Of a DNA stretch of 44,540 nt, positions 1-10,500 are shown piece by piece (within the stretch, counting starts at the first letter, position 1; each line of letters begins with the position of its first letter). The stretch comes from Perkinsus olseni (Eukaryota; Perkinsozoa; Perkinsida). The notes under the pieces were generated by a model. The model did not search any database. It was not told the DNA's origin and saw only the letters and a list, made by a program, of their open reading frames with translations. The DNA lies in NCBI GenBank assembly GCA_013115125.1, contig JABANN010000271.1:1-44540 (forward strand). Direction: 5' to 3'. The position numbers and the translations under genes are program-made.

Positions 1-363
1 TAACTAAGTAACTAACTAACTAAGTAACTAAGTAACTAACTAAGTAACGAACTAAGTAACTAACTAAGTAACTAACTAAGTAACTAACTAAGTAACCAAC
101 TAAGTAACTAAATAACTAAGTAACTAAATAACTAAGTAACTAAATAACTAAGTAACTAAGTAACTAAGTAACTAAGTAACTAACTTAGTAACTAACTAAG
201 TAACTAACTAACTAACTAAGTAACTAACTAAGTAACTAACTAAGTAACTAAGTAACTAAATGACTAAGTAACTAAATAACTAAGTAACTAAATAACTAAG
301 TAACTAAATAACTAAATAACTAAGTAACTAAATAACTAAGTAACTAAATAACTAAGTAACTAG
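1..363. repeat. TAAN tetranucleotide satellite
   Basis: The stretch is built of 4-nt units TAAC, TAAG and TAAA, with only a handful of off-register units. Because the period is 4 and each unit contains TAA, the plus strand has a stop in every frame. The complement carries TAG in the units read as CTTA. It is not a canonical telomere repeat of TTAGGG or TTTAGGG type. It probably continues to the left of the window. Confidence 0.95.
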
Positions 364-1024
364 GGCAAACCCCACTAACAATCTATCTCACTCGGAGTCG
401 TTTGCAATTAATGCGCGGAGATCATGAAATTTTGCCCTCGTCCTTCTCAATGGCCGTCGAGAAAGAGAATGCTCTTCGGGACCGGTTTCTCATGCAGATT
501 CCCCTCCGTATCCCGCAGTTGGTCACATTGGGAAGACTCACGCGATGAGTGTTCTCTGAAGATAACTCAGACAAGCTCGGCCCAGAATTCACTGGGCTCA
601 GGTCAGCTGGAATAAATTTGGACTCCCGGATGCTCTACGTTTTTGGCCACGTAAATAGCAAAAATGACGTGGAGTCCGCGTCGTGGACTCACATGATTTG
701 TGCGGCCGTGCGTGACATGAGAGGCTCGTGCTCGCACAAGATGGGTTGTTAGGTTAACCGGTGATGTCCGCCCTTGGTCAATGAAAATCGGTTACTCCGT
801 TCTAATCTGCGGGTCTCTCTCATTGAGTGAATAAAATCGAGTGCTTTCAATAGAAATCATGGTGCCTTGATGGCCTCTCACGTCTTGGCGATGAGTCTTG
901 TGCGCATGTTACTCTGCGTGCAAATGTTCTAGCTGATCAGAGTTCTCAAACCTGTTCCTTCATGTCGAAGCCATCGATTTGCCCATTGCATTCACTCGCC
1001 TACATCAGTGTTAATCACTCTCAA
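364..1024. other. Non-coding flank with a relic duplicate of the next gene's upstream region
   Basis: No convincing coding sequence. From about 690 onward the sequence resembles, at a spacing of about 830-840 nt, the region just upstream of the secreted protein gene at 1855. Shared landmarks are CACAAGATGGG (around 735 and 1576), GAGTCTTGTGCGC (around 893 and 1734) and CTACATCAGTG (around 1000 and 1831). Confidence 0.5.
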
Positions 1025-1080
1025 ATGTTGGCCATCCGCCTCTTCTTGGTTCAGCATCAGTCATTGGTAATTTGATTTGT
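1025..1080 (+). pseudogene. Decayed copy of the secreted protein's first codons
   Basis: The ATG at 1025 starts MLAIRLFLVQHQSLV, which resembles MFASKLTLVQILVVS at the real start at 1855. The frame closes after about 16 codons and nothing downstream resembles the rest of the protein. I read it as the 3' edge of a partial tandem duplication of the promoter and signal-peptide region. It could instead be the 5' end of a paralog that has lost its body. Confidence 0.4.
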
Positions 1081-1539
1081 TTCGTAAGGTCCTAGCGATG
1101 GTAATCTTTTCCCATCACGTCTACGTCGCTACATTCTTGAGAGTATGTGTTCATTAACAGCGAGGTTAGTCCAATTATAGTTCCGCATCGCACCCATGGG
1201 CCATAGCTGTAACTCAGTTCAAGGAACCAATCAGAGTAGGTTCGCACGGTAAGCGGATGTGATTAGGATGATTCGAATCGAATCGCATCACGCGAGTTGG
1301 CATCGCCGAAGCATACGGTTCCCAGGGTTTGTGCGCAACTAAAGCCCCGCACGCATCGCTTTCCTAGACGGACCATTCGACCCATCGTCGGACTTCACTT
1401 GGCTGAGTTGGAGAGACCACAGAATGCTCGACGTACCTCGCTGCATACAAATGCACCTCTTTGGCACAGTTTGGCACAGCCGTTGGTTACTGGAGGCTCC
1501 TCTGCTAAGACCTCGAATGACTAACCACACTTTGTGCGG
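1081..1539. other. Intergenic stretch, nothing recognised
   Basis: I see no coding sequence with a convincing start or splice signals. A small palindromic run, GATTCGAATC, lies around 1270. The short open frames here overlap on both strands and look like chance. Confidence 0.5.
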
Positions 1540-1854
1540 TCCTGTGTCACACGAGCCATGTCCTCACTGTCCGCACAAGATGGGCCACTGAGTATACTGT
1601 GGAGATTTGTCCCTGGTCGATGACGATGAGTTATCTCTGCTCTATTATGAGGAGTTCTCTCGTCCTCTCGAATGCCATGCAGTGCGCGCAATATTGGTCA
1701 ACAGTATGGGGCTCTCCAGGGCTGTCGCAATGGCGAGTCTTGTGCGCTGCAACTCCTTTAGCTATCAAGACCTGTCTACGGAGGCTCATTGACGTCAGGA
1801 TCATTCATTCGTCTGTTCGATTCCCTCTTCTACATCAGTGCGTATCAATACCAA

Positions 1855-2655
1855 ATGTTTGCCAGCAAGCTCACACTGGTTCAAATCCTCGTGGTATCTA
1901 TCGATGCTTACAGAGACTCCGGTATGGTTGCTCGTAACGAGCAGATATCCGACCCGCCGTTTATCCTCAAAACAGTTTACATGGACCCGAAGGACTGCAT
2001 CAACGCATCATTCGATGTGCCCACGCCTACAGTCAACTGCTATTTTGTGCGGGCGAATATAACGCTGGTCAACCCGGGGATGCTCTGGCAATCCCCGACA
2101 GGTCCGGTCTCGAGGCCGTGGCCGGCTAACTTGGAAATGTTCGTGATATCGTTCAGAAGAACTAAACGCGTTATTGATGTCGGAGCTTTCGGACAAGGTG
2201 AAACTCCCCTGAGAATCAATCTTACTGACAGTCCCCTGCAATTCAAGATCATCCCTGGCATCACCATTGAGATACTGTACAAGGTTCCGTGGTTCTGGAA
2301 GCTAGGAGGAGGCAGTCATGTGAACTACGGCTACCAGCTCGAGTTCCCGGTGAATTTGAATGCCACGGTCACCGTGCCTGGCTTCGGTACCGTTATCCTT
2401 CCTCGTAATGCTGAGAATGCCACGGCGTACACGAGCCCTAGGCCTGGTTACAAACATCATCTACTATCCACAGTCGCTACGAATGGGTCTGCTGGTAGCG
2501 TGTCGGCTGAAGTTCGGGTATTCGTGGGTATAGTGTCGGTATCTACCTACCATTATCATTTCTATTCTGAATTGTCGTTTGTGATCAACGGTTCGAAGGA
2601 GGGGTTCTCGTTCACCTACGCGAATAAGCTGCCTCTCTTCGATAAGAGGCTGTGA
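1855..2655 (+). CDS. Secreted N-glycosylated protein of unknown function
   Basis: Single-exon gene of 267 codons. I chose the ATG at 1855 because it opens a typical signal peptide (MFASKLTLVQILVVSIDA) with likely cleavage before YRDSG; the frame is open further upstream but has no leader-like sequence there. The mature part has seven N-glycosylation sequons (NAS, NIT, NLT, NAT, NAT, NGS, NGS) and alternating hydrophobic residues with many Val, Thr and Tyr, suggesting a beta-rich fold. There are only two cysteines, both near the N-terminus, and no C-terminal hydrophobic segment, so secretion rather than membrane anchoring is likely. No family is recognised. The 5' flank and first codons have a decayed tandem copy about 830 nt upstream. 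An intron joining an upstream exon cannot be excluded. Confidence 0.75.
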   Translation: MFASKLTLVQILVVSIDAYRDSGMVARNEQISDPPFILKTVYMDPKDCINASFDVPTPTVNCYFVRANITLVNPGMLWQSPTGPVSRPWPANLEMFVISFRRTKRVIDVGAFGQGETPLRINLTDSPLQFKIIPGITIEILYKVPWFWKLGGGSHVNYGYQLEFPVNLNATVTVPGFGTVILPRNAENATAYTSPRPGYKHHLLSTVATNGSAGSVSAEVRVFVGIVSVSTYHYHFYSELSFVINGSKEGFSFTYANKLPLFDKRL

Positions 2656-2942
2656 GGTCAACATGGTATTGCTGAGGTGGGACCTAATTCCTATTTTCCG
2701 GATAGTTTAGACTCAGCGGGTTCATGATGATTTGATTTTTTAAAACGTCGCTTGTGACTCGGCTACTGCAGTCGTCTCCGTGAGTAAAGTGTCGTAGAGA
2801 TACGACATATGATTTGAGAGCTCATCCATCAACCACTATGATACCATTTTCGGTCATTGGTCAATACTCCTCCCTCTGCATACCGACGGCAATTAATGTA
2901 ACGTATCATTGTCCCGTCCCACCATATCTATGTAGTTGATTT
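2656..2942. other. Intergenic, nothing recognised
   Basis: AT-rich 3' flank of the secreted protein gene. No coding sequence or RNA gene is apparent. Confidence 0.5.
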
Positions 2943-2958
2943 ATCATCATCATCATCG

Positions 2959-2997
<39 letters not shown>
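2943..2997. repeat. ATC trinucleotide microsatellite
   Basis: About 18 ATC/TCA units in a row with a single GTC interruption. It is not in a recognised gene. Confidence 0.95.
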
Positions 2998-3384
2998 GTA
3001 GCACGATGCTAGTAGCATCTCACATTCTTCGGTCAGTATTCCTGCCTTCTAAATCAGATTATCGGCCGCGTAGGCAGCTAACAGTTTTGCTCAACCATTG
3101 AGGCCTGCCTTCTCCGCCAGTGGACTGTTTTAGAAGCTGAAACTTGCGAGACTAGCCTACTTTCGTTTCAGTGGCCGTCTCAACTTGTTGGGGGAGTTCA
3201 AGCAAGCCCAAGCAGAGTCTCGGGAGTGCGCAAAGGTCTTGCGCGTCTTGCTCGCCTTCGTTACATGATAATTGTTGACCAGGCATTCGGCCCAGCAGGC
3301 GGACGGCGCTGCCAGCCATAGGCTTAGGTGGATCCTCTGAAGTCAAAGCTTACTTGTGCTTCCGTTCTCACTTCATCCTGTGCC
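2998..3384. other. Intergenic, nothing recognised
   Basis: I found no coding sequence with consistent frame and splice sites. The minus-strand open frame at 3152-3346 has unremarkable composition and is probably chance. Confidence 0.45.
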
Positions 3385-3545
3385 CTCTTCCAGGACTCTT
3401 GAGCTTGATAGTAATCTAAGATATCGATCTTCCGGCAACGGTGTATTGAGGATTCTGTGGAATTTCCTCATCGGACCCTTCAAGCGCAACGCCAACTTCT
3501 AGGCATCTCCGTATTGTGCGTACGGACCGTACATCAAGCGCCTCA
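3385..3545 (+). pseudogene. Decayed copy of a 5' exon of the dynein gene
   Basis: Resembles the dynein exon region at about 4975-5130. Shared landmarks are CCAGGACTCTTGAGCTTG against CCAGCATTCTCGAGCTCGG, AGCGCAACGCCAACT (present in both), and ACATCAAGCGCCTC against ACATCAAGCGTCTT. The copy is full of small changes and has no open frame. It lies about 1.6 kb upstream of its model, in the same orientation, so a tandem duplication of the gene's 5' end is likely. Confidence 0.5.
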
Positions 3546-4553
3546 ACTCAGAGTCATGTGTGCGAGTTCATAGTCCAACGCCGTTCCCGGCTGGCTTAGG
3601 CTTCTATCGATGTACGCAGCTCAGTTGTGCAGAAGTTAATTAACGATAATATCAGAATCTGGCTTGCCTCGGGGACATCCGAACTTACATGGTTTCGATC
3701 ATCCTGGTGAGATCCGCTTGCGCAACTACGGGGCTGCGCACACCACCACCCAAGTCTCGCCACGGTGCGCTACCACAGGATTCATCTGCAGGGCTAGATT
3801 AGTCCGCTGGTCAGTTGGTTCTTGCCCGTCCGCTACAGAACATCCAGTGCTTTGATGTGAGCCCCAGCAGCCATCTCTTCAATCAAGCTGTTTGAAGCTT
3901 CTTGAAGGTAACTCGCGCTGGCCTTGGGAGCGTTGAGGTAACGGGCGGGTAAGGAGGGTGCCCACCCAAAGCAAGGCGTCACTGAACAGTGACGATTGCT
4001 GTTTGTTTTCATCGGCTGTTGGAACCCTCCCCACCGGGGAGTCTCTAGTGACTCGGAACCCCTTTCCGGAAGGTCCTTACGCTAAGCTAGACCTAGCGAT
4101 CCGAAATCCAGACCGGTCACCCGCAAATTTGACCCCGGCGACTCAGATCGACTCCGAGGACTTTTAGCAGCAGCTCAGATGTTATGGAAAACGTATAGCG
4201 TAGCTATTAATGGTTTTTTCTCCCATTTCTATCCGAGTAGATTCTCGAGTTCTGGTTGTCAATCAGAGGGTGTCTCTAGTCAGGCTCTCCGAAGGTCCGC
4301 AAAGCTGAATGTAGTGCGGCATTCGCTTCGTGCTCTATTGGATAGAAGCCTTCGTAGGGAAGTAGCCGCCATTAAGCTGGCGGTGAGTGCCGTATCATTC
4401 ATACTGCGCGAAGATACGTCTTTCGCTCGCCGAAGAAGATACTCTTCCTTGTCCCATCCGAGCTCGTCGTCCGAATGTGGTAGACTTCGCATCTCCTTGC
4501 GTAGGTGCACACCTGGAATCATTACATCTCAGAGATATCAGCATCATACCCCT
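3546..4553. other. Upstream flank of the dynein gene
   Basis: An open frame at 3958-4164 and the frame running into the dynein start from 4179 are both present. Neither shows recognisable protein features nor an initiator with good context. The region from about 4179 to 4553 is more likely 5' UTR or promoter of the dynein gene than coding, but an extra N-terminal extension cannot be ruled out. Confidence 0.4.
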
Positions 4554-7500
4554 ATGTCCACGCCTTCAGCGGACCCGCCAAAGAAGCAGCAAGTGAAATC
4601 GGCCTCAACCTCACGGTTGCCGCCTATCGAAGGAGCCAACACTAAAGAGAAAAAAGTGAGCCCGTCTCCAGCCATGTATCGGGCTGCAGCGTCCTGCCTC
4701 CAGGTGTCCTTTGGCCTCCCGGAAGGCCTGCTGTCGAAGGGAATCGGCCCTAACCTTGGAAGCCCCCTAGTATCCTCGAGCAGCTTCCGTCACTTGGGCA
4801 CAGGCAGTTTGTGGAAGGTTGGCCTCTTACTTCCGTTCACCTTCGAAGCGTAGTCGCGCTAGGTTCCAGCTCCGAGATCTAAGGTTTTCGACGCGTCTCG
4901 CCGCTCTCACTCCTTGAGTGTCTCCCGTTCAGCCAGTACCAGCCAACTAGGCAAGGCTAGCCAGAAGTCCCACCCGTTGTTGAAGCGTAGATCATCCTCC
5001 AGCATTCTCGAGCTCGGTAATGGCCCAAGATGCTTATTTGAGTTGACGGCCCGTGCTAGACTCCGCAAGAGCGCAACGCCAACTCGTACCTAAGCATATG
5101 AGATACATCAAGCGTCTTTACTTGGAGCCGCTGTACTCCAAAACCGGTGGAGGCAACAAGAGAAAATCCGTCGATATCGATGCACTCACCCTTCCTCTTA
5201 CTAGTGTGGAAGTGAGCTGCGCTTAGATAGCCGTGTCGTGCGAGCATCGGTTGTCAGCGTGGTCGTGACGATGATCTTGATGAAGACGAGAAGGCATATC
5301 GTGAAGCCGAGGTTTTGAAGACCGGTGGGTTGACCGTTGGCTTGATCTCAGTGATTTACATCACTAGGTGATGATGCTATAGCTTTCTTCGCCAAGCATG
5401 GCGACAACGCACCTATCAAGTTCATCTATTGCGCCAGAGTATCCCCCGAGGGTGCATTCCAGCCTTATGCGATTGAGGTTCTACAGCATCCCTCACCAGT
5501 GAGAAGACGACTGCTTCCTTAGTGCCTGCCGAAACAATTCTCGCGAGAGGAAGGGGCTGGAGATGCTCTGGATGTGCTACTTTCCAAACTCCCTGAGTTA
5601 CCCGAGTTGCCCTGGAGAATTGAGCACATCGCTGTTGAAGGTATTTCGTCGTAACACCTCCGGGCGTCCTTCACGTTATCAAGGGCTCTGAAGATCCGAC
5701 GGTGTTCACGACGAACTCCCAGTGGATGCACGAGAGCCGAACGTGCGACCCAATTAAGAGTGGCTGCCATACCTTCCGTTATCATTCCAGGTTCAGCATT
5801 GTTTCGAAGTTGGAGTTTTTCCGTCACTACTCGGAAAACCGGTCCTTGAGGACGTGGCGTCAGAATGCTAACGCTGAACGATATGCAGCTTTACGATCAA
5901 AGTAGGTGGGGTGCTAACGACTTCGGTTCCCCCCTTTCCGGCTAGCTCCTCGTCATGCCTTGAAAAAAGGTGAACATCACGTCAGATGGAATCCGATACG
6001 ATTCTGGGGCGCCAATTGAACCGCGCACGAGTTCTACAAGCGCTGGTAGATAGTGTTTGAAGTTGCCAGTGACAACGATTCTCCTAAAATGATGAAGGCT
6101 TTGCGAAGAGTGTAGGACATCTTAGTTGGTTGAGTATCCCCATTGCAGGCTCTCCAAGAGGCTTGTTCTATTGAGGCCTCTGTTGGCCCCTTCCCTCGCT
6201 AAAGTCAATGCCGTCTGTAAGGGTGACATCCAACTGCGGACGAGGCTGTTCCATGGGCCTCCTCAGCAAAGTACCCGCTCATTCCACCACCCGTGATGGT
6301 GTGGTCAAAGCGCTATCTATCTAGTTTCAGGCTCCCAGACGTACACGGTCAAGGACTTCCTGAAGCTCCAGGAGTCGTACAGGTATCAGGAATCGGATGC
6401 TGACGTGAAGGTTCTGGAGGCCACGAGAGACGACATTGCTGATGGGGTGGAGGCGCTAGTGGATAAGGCGAGTGCCAAAGACCGAATTACACCGGAGACT
6501 TGTGCGCAGGTCATCGCTTTGCAGCAGGATGCCGAGGCGGGCATCATTGATGCAGCTCTTCTCGGAGAGTCTTGGAATGAGCGGAGTGCCAAGTCATTAG
6601 TGAGATCGCATCGGAGCCAGATGGGACCTGAATGGCAGGATATCCCAGGTCCAACAGAAGAAGCTGAAAGAAGTTCTAGCGAAGAGAAAGAAGCTGGCGG
6701 CGCAGGAGGCGAAATTGCTGTGGTTCGCGATCCGACTAGTCGAGCAGCAGCTCAGAAGCGCCCATATCGGCGTGGCTATTGCCTCGGTAGTCCCTCAGAT
6801 AACTCAGCGGCTCTCTGGGGGAGGATTTCCCATCGCAGGTGCGGGAATTTTGCTCACTATTGGCTGCGGGAGCTGAGTTGCTTCTCCCTGGTTTCACGTG
6901 CTCGCTTGCTTGTCTTCACGGCGGCGTCAGAAAGCTGCTTCCTCCCGAAGAAGAGACTCAGGTGGCACTGTGAAGTTAGAGAATCGAGGAGAGGTTCCTC
7001 TGGATCAGGCCCGTCCGCTATTTTCGTTGACTGTGGGGTTCAACCCGTCGAATGAAGCGCGTGAAGCGGACCAGGATAGCCTCACTTTCTACCCAAGCCG
7101 TTCGGAGTTCGAAGGAGCAACGGAAAAGTTCTGGGAAGGGATTTCGGAGGGACTGAGCAGAGTTCCTAGCATCCTTTGCACAAGGCAGTAAGTGTCGAGG
7201 CACTCATCTCTGTGGATAAAGCTAGTTGGGTCACCAGTTACGATACGCTGCCTCGGCCGGAAGGACGACCAGAGCTGTCTCGCATGGAGGGAAGGCCCGT
7301 TTCTCGGATGATCACCGAGATGCCCGAATTCGTGATGTAGGCGGGCTTCGCTGCAACCCGAGGTGAGTTTGTTGTATCAGATTTGCCGACTATGTGTCAA
7401 GAAAGCTGTTGGGCGATGTAGACGGCGCGATTGAATATAGCATGGTCCACTACGCTCCAGCCAGGGTGGTATTTGATTTCGGACTACAGTGGGATGAGAA

Positions 7501-10500
7501 TCAGTAGGCCTTCTGACAGAACGTGTCGGTCCACTATGCTGAGAGTCGGACAGGTATATTGAGGAAGTAGGACAAGATTGTGAGAGAATCTCAGAAGATA
7601 TGGACCTGATGAAGGACTTCAAGGAAGCGGTGATTCCGAATGTCAAACTGCATCATACCGTCGGTAGGTCGACTGTCCCGAGTGATCGAGCTGCCTTTAG
7701 GATGATAGGTGCCATCCTCGTCGATGGGCAGCCCATGAGATCTTCCTTGGAACCAGTTCCGGTGAGAGCGCTAGAAGTGATGAAGCGTCTCTTGAACGAC
7801 ATCGCTAAGGAAAAGAGCAAGGAGGCAATGACAGCCCTGCTTGCTTTTGAGGCAGTCTGGGTCAACCTTGTTTTCTGGATCAGGTTGTTGGGAAACTGGA
7901 GCAGATTCATCGCACTCTTGACAATAAACCGACGTCCGGAGAGCACGATGGGGACGGTCCTCCAGCCTCACTGCCTGCGTAGGATTCTCGGGGCGGCCTC
8001 GCTACTATTGAGGTCCAAACAACCGATCACCCAAGATCAATCCAAAGCAGCCGGTGTGTGGAGCTGCGCCTCTCTTGCCTATTGGATCACTCGCGACCGC
8101 GCTCGTTCTACGTTCAACGTTATGCAGGTACACGGGTTACATCAGTGCAGTGCGGCAAATTCAAGATGAATTGCAGGGCCTGGAAGAGGGCAATGAAATG
8201 GTCACCGGGCTCTACGCCACCCTCCGCAAGTTCGGCGCCACAGTGAGGCTGAAGATGCTCGCAGCTATCAAGGCGCTGGCTCTTGTCAGATTTCTCTGGA
8301 CGAGCAGATGCAGCTCGATGTTATGCAGAGTAAGATGGAAGAATTGACCGATAAGAAGCTGCTGGAGGCCAGCGTGTGCATCGAGAATATCCGAATGGAC
8401 ATGACGAAAGACTGTCTGGAGAAATGCACTTCGCTTGACGACGAGTTGGTAATGCTGCGCCCTCTTCTAGAGATTCAGCGGCCGGTTGCTTCTGTGACTC
8501 ACGCCTACTCGACCGTTGTGAGTACCACCCATTCGCTGAGCTTCTACAGGCCCATCTGGAGAGGTCGTTGGGATGTGGCGTGTTCCTAAGCGCGGATCCT
8601 GTGGTGAACGGAACCCACGAAGACGTCATAGAAGAACTCGATAGAATACAGGACAAGATAGCTAAGGATGAAGAACGTGTCAATGTACTGAGGATCATAG
8701 TGGCTATCGGTACTGTTCTGTGATTCTCGCCCGACCCTGAATCCCGCAGTAACACTTCCGAATCGTTATTGTGATGCTTTCTTCTCTGGCTCCTCAGACG
8801 CTCCTTCAATCGCTGCAGCTGATGAGGGCGAATCCGTATGACTTTAGTCAGCTGCAGAAACTGAAGTCCCGCTACGAACAGCGTAGGGGAATCTGGGACA
8901 CGGTGGCGACTTGGCGTAGCCTGACGACTAACTGGTACTCATGTGATGCGTTGCTTGTTGCTGATGAGTTTTTGTAGGCTGAATGTTCCGCTTCGGGAAG
9001 TTGATGTCGAAGAGATGAATCGAACTGTGAACACGATGTTCAAGGAAGCTTTCAAGCTGAGTAAGCAGCTGGATGGAGACCAGGTGGTGGATCAGACGAA
9101 AAGTTTGATTGAACACTGGAAGGGAAATCTGACGGTAAGTGTTGAGGGAGTTTCTTCTCGTTGGCCCCAACTTGACGAGGCTTCATTGGACTCCGGATTG
9201 ATCAGGTCATACTCGAGCTCGGTAATCCTGTGATGCAGCGAAGGCATTGGGAGAGGGTATGTCAGGCAATAGGGCTGCCTCTCACCGGGACTGCAGCCAT
9301 GCGCGTCACACTGAGTACGGGCCAGTGACGGCTTGGCCGCAATCGTAGATCGCTCCTGACCCCTTAGGCACACTAGAAAAGCAGAATATTTACACCCATC
9401 GTGAAGTCGTGGGAGAGGTGTCAGCCGCTGCAAGCGGGGAGCACGCTCTGGAGAAGACTATGGAGAAAGTTGCCGGGGCTTGGGACGGGTAGGGACTGCT
9501 GAAGAGATGAGAGTAAGTTCTCTTCGCCAGGCTCCAGCTTCCGGTTATGAACCACCGGAACTCGAAGCATTTGTGGATCCTTGGCGATGTGTCGGAGCTC
9601 GTTACATTGCTCGAGGACCACGCCGTCACAGTGCAGACTGTCCAAGGCAGCCGGTAAGCGGCTCTGTTCTGCGGTGTACGGCTGAGCTTCTTCTGATAGG
9701 TTCGTTGCTGGAGTGAAGGCAACTGTGGAGGAATGGTCGAAGAAAATATCGTTGGCCTCAGACGTGCTCGATGAATGGCTACAGGTGCTGGCGTTAACTT
9801 TTTTCTAGCAGCCCTGCTGTGGCTCAGTGACTCGGACGGGAGATGTTTACGCTGCTCTCATTATCTCAACGGTTCCTCGACTCCTTTCCTATTGGGCGCG
9901 CGAGGATAGTTAGCTGCGTCTGCCGCTGAGCGGAATCGTTATTGGGCGTCCTTAGGTTCAGCGAAGTTGGATGTATCTTGAGAATATCTTCTCGGCCGAA
10001 GATATTCAGCGGCAGCTGCCCAATGAGGCGGCGAAATTCAAGTCGGTAGACAAGTTCTGGAACGAGCTCTTCAAGAAGATCCGTCGGTCTTTCCCGGGAG
10101 CAATGGACGCGTTCCACATACCCAATCTGCTCACGCAGCTTCAAGATGTAGATGAGTGTAGTACGACTGCTCCCGAGTAGCCTGGGGTCCTCAGGCCAAC
10201 GAGACACTGGACCAAGTACAGAAGTCCTTAGAGGATTACTTGGAGACTAAGAGGGCCCTCTTCCCGAGGTTCTACTTCCTGTCGAATGATGAGCTGCTGT
10301 CGATTCTGAGCCAGACAAGGAATCCGCACGCAGTACAAGTAGGTGGGGCTCAGGCTGAATCTCGACCCGTCAAATGGGCCATTCCGGAGCCTTGGCCGAT
10401 CTTTTGCTCCTCGAAAGGGCAAGCACTCTGGTGCCGAAATCAGTCTTGCCTCCCTGACTGATGTGTGGCGATAGTTTGGTGTGTGGACGTCCTCCGTGTG

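Noticed and set aside
1-363. Telomere array
   Set aside because: The unit is 4 nt TAAN, not a G-rich telomere repeat, and no strand has the expected G-rich run.
4179-4553. N-terminal extension of dynein from 4179
   Set aside because: The sequence before ATG 4554 is Ser/Arg-rich with no resemblance to dynein tails; the start at 4554 gives the Pro-rich beginning seen in inner-arm chains.
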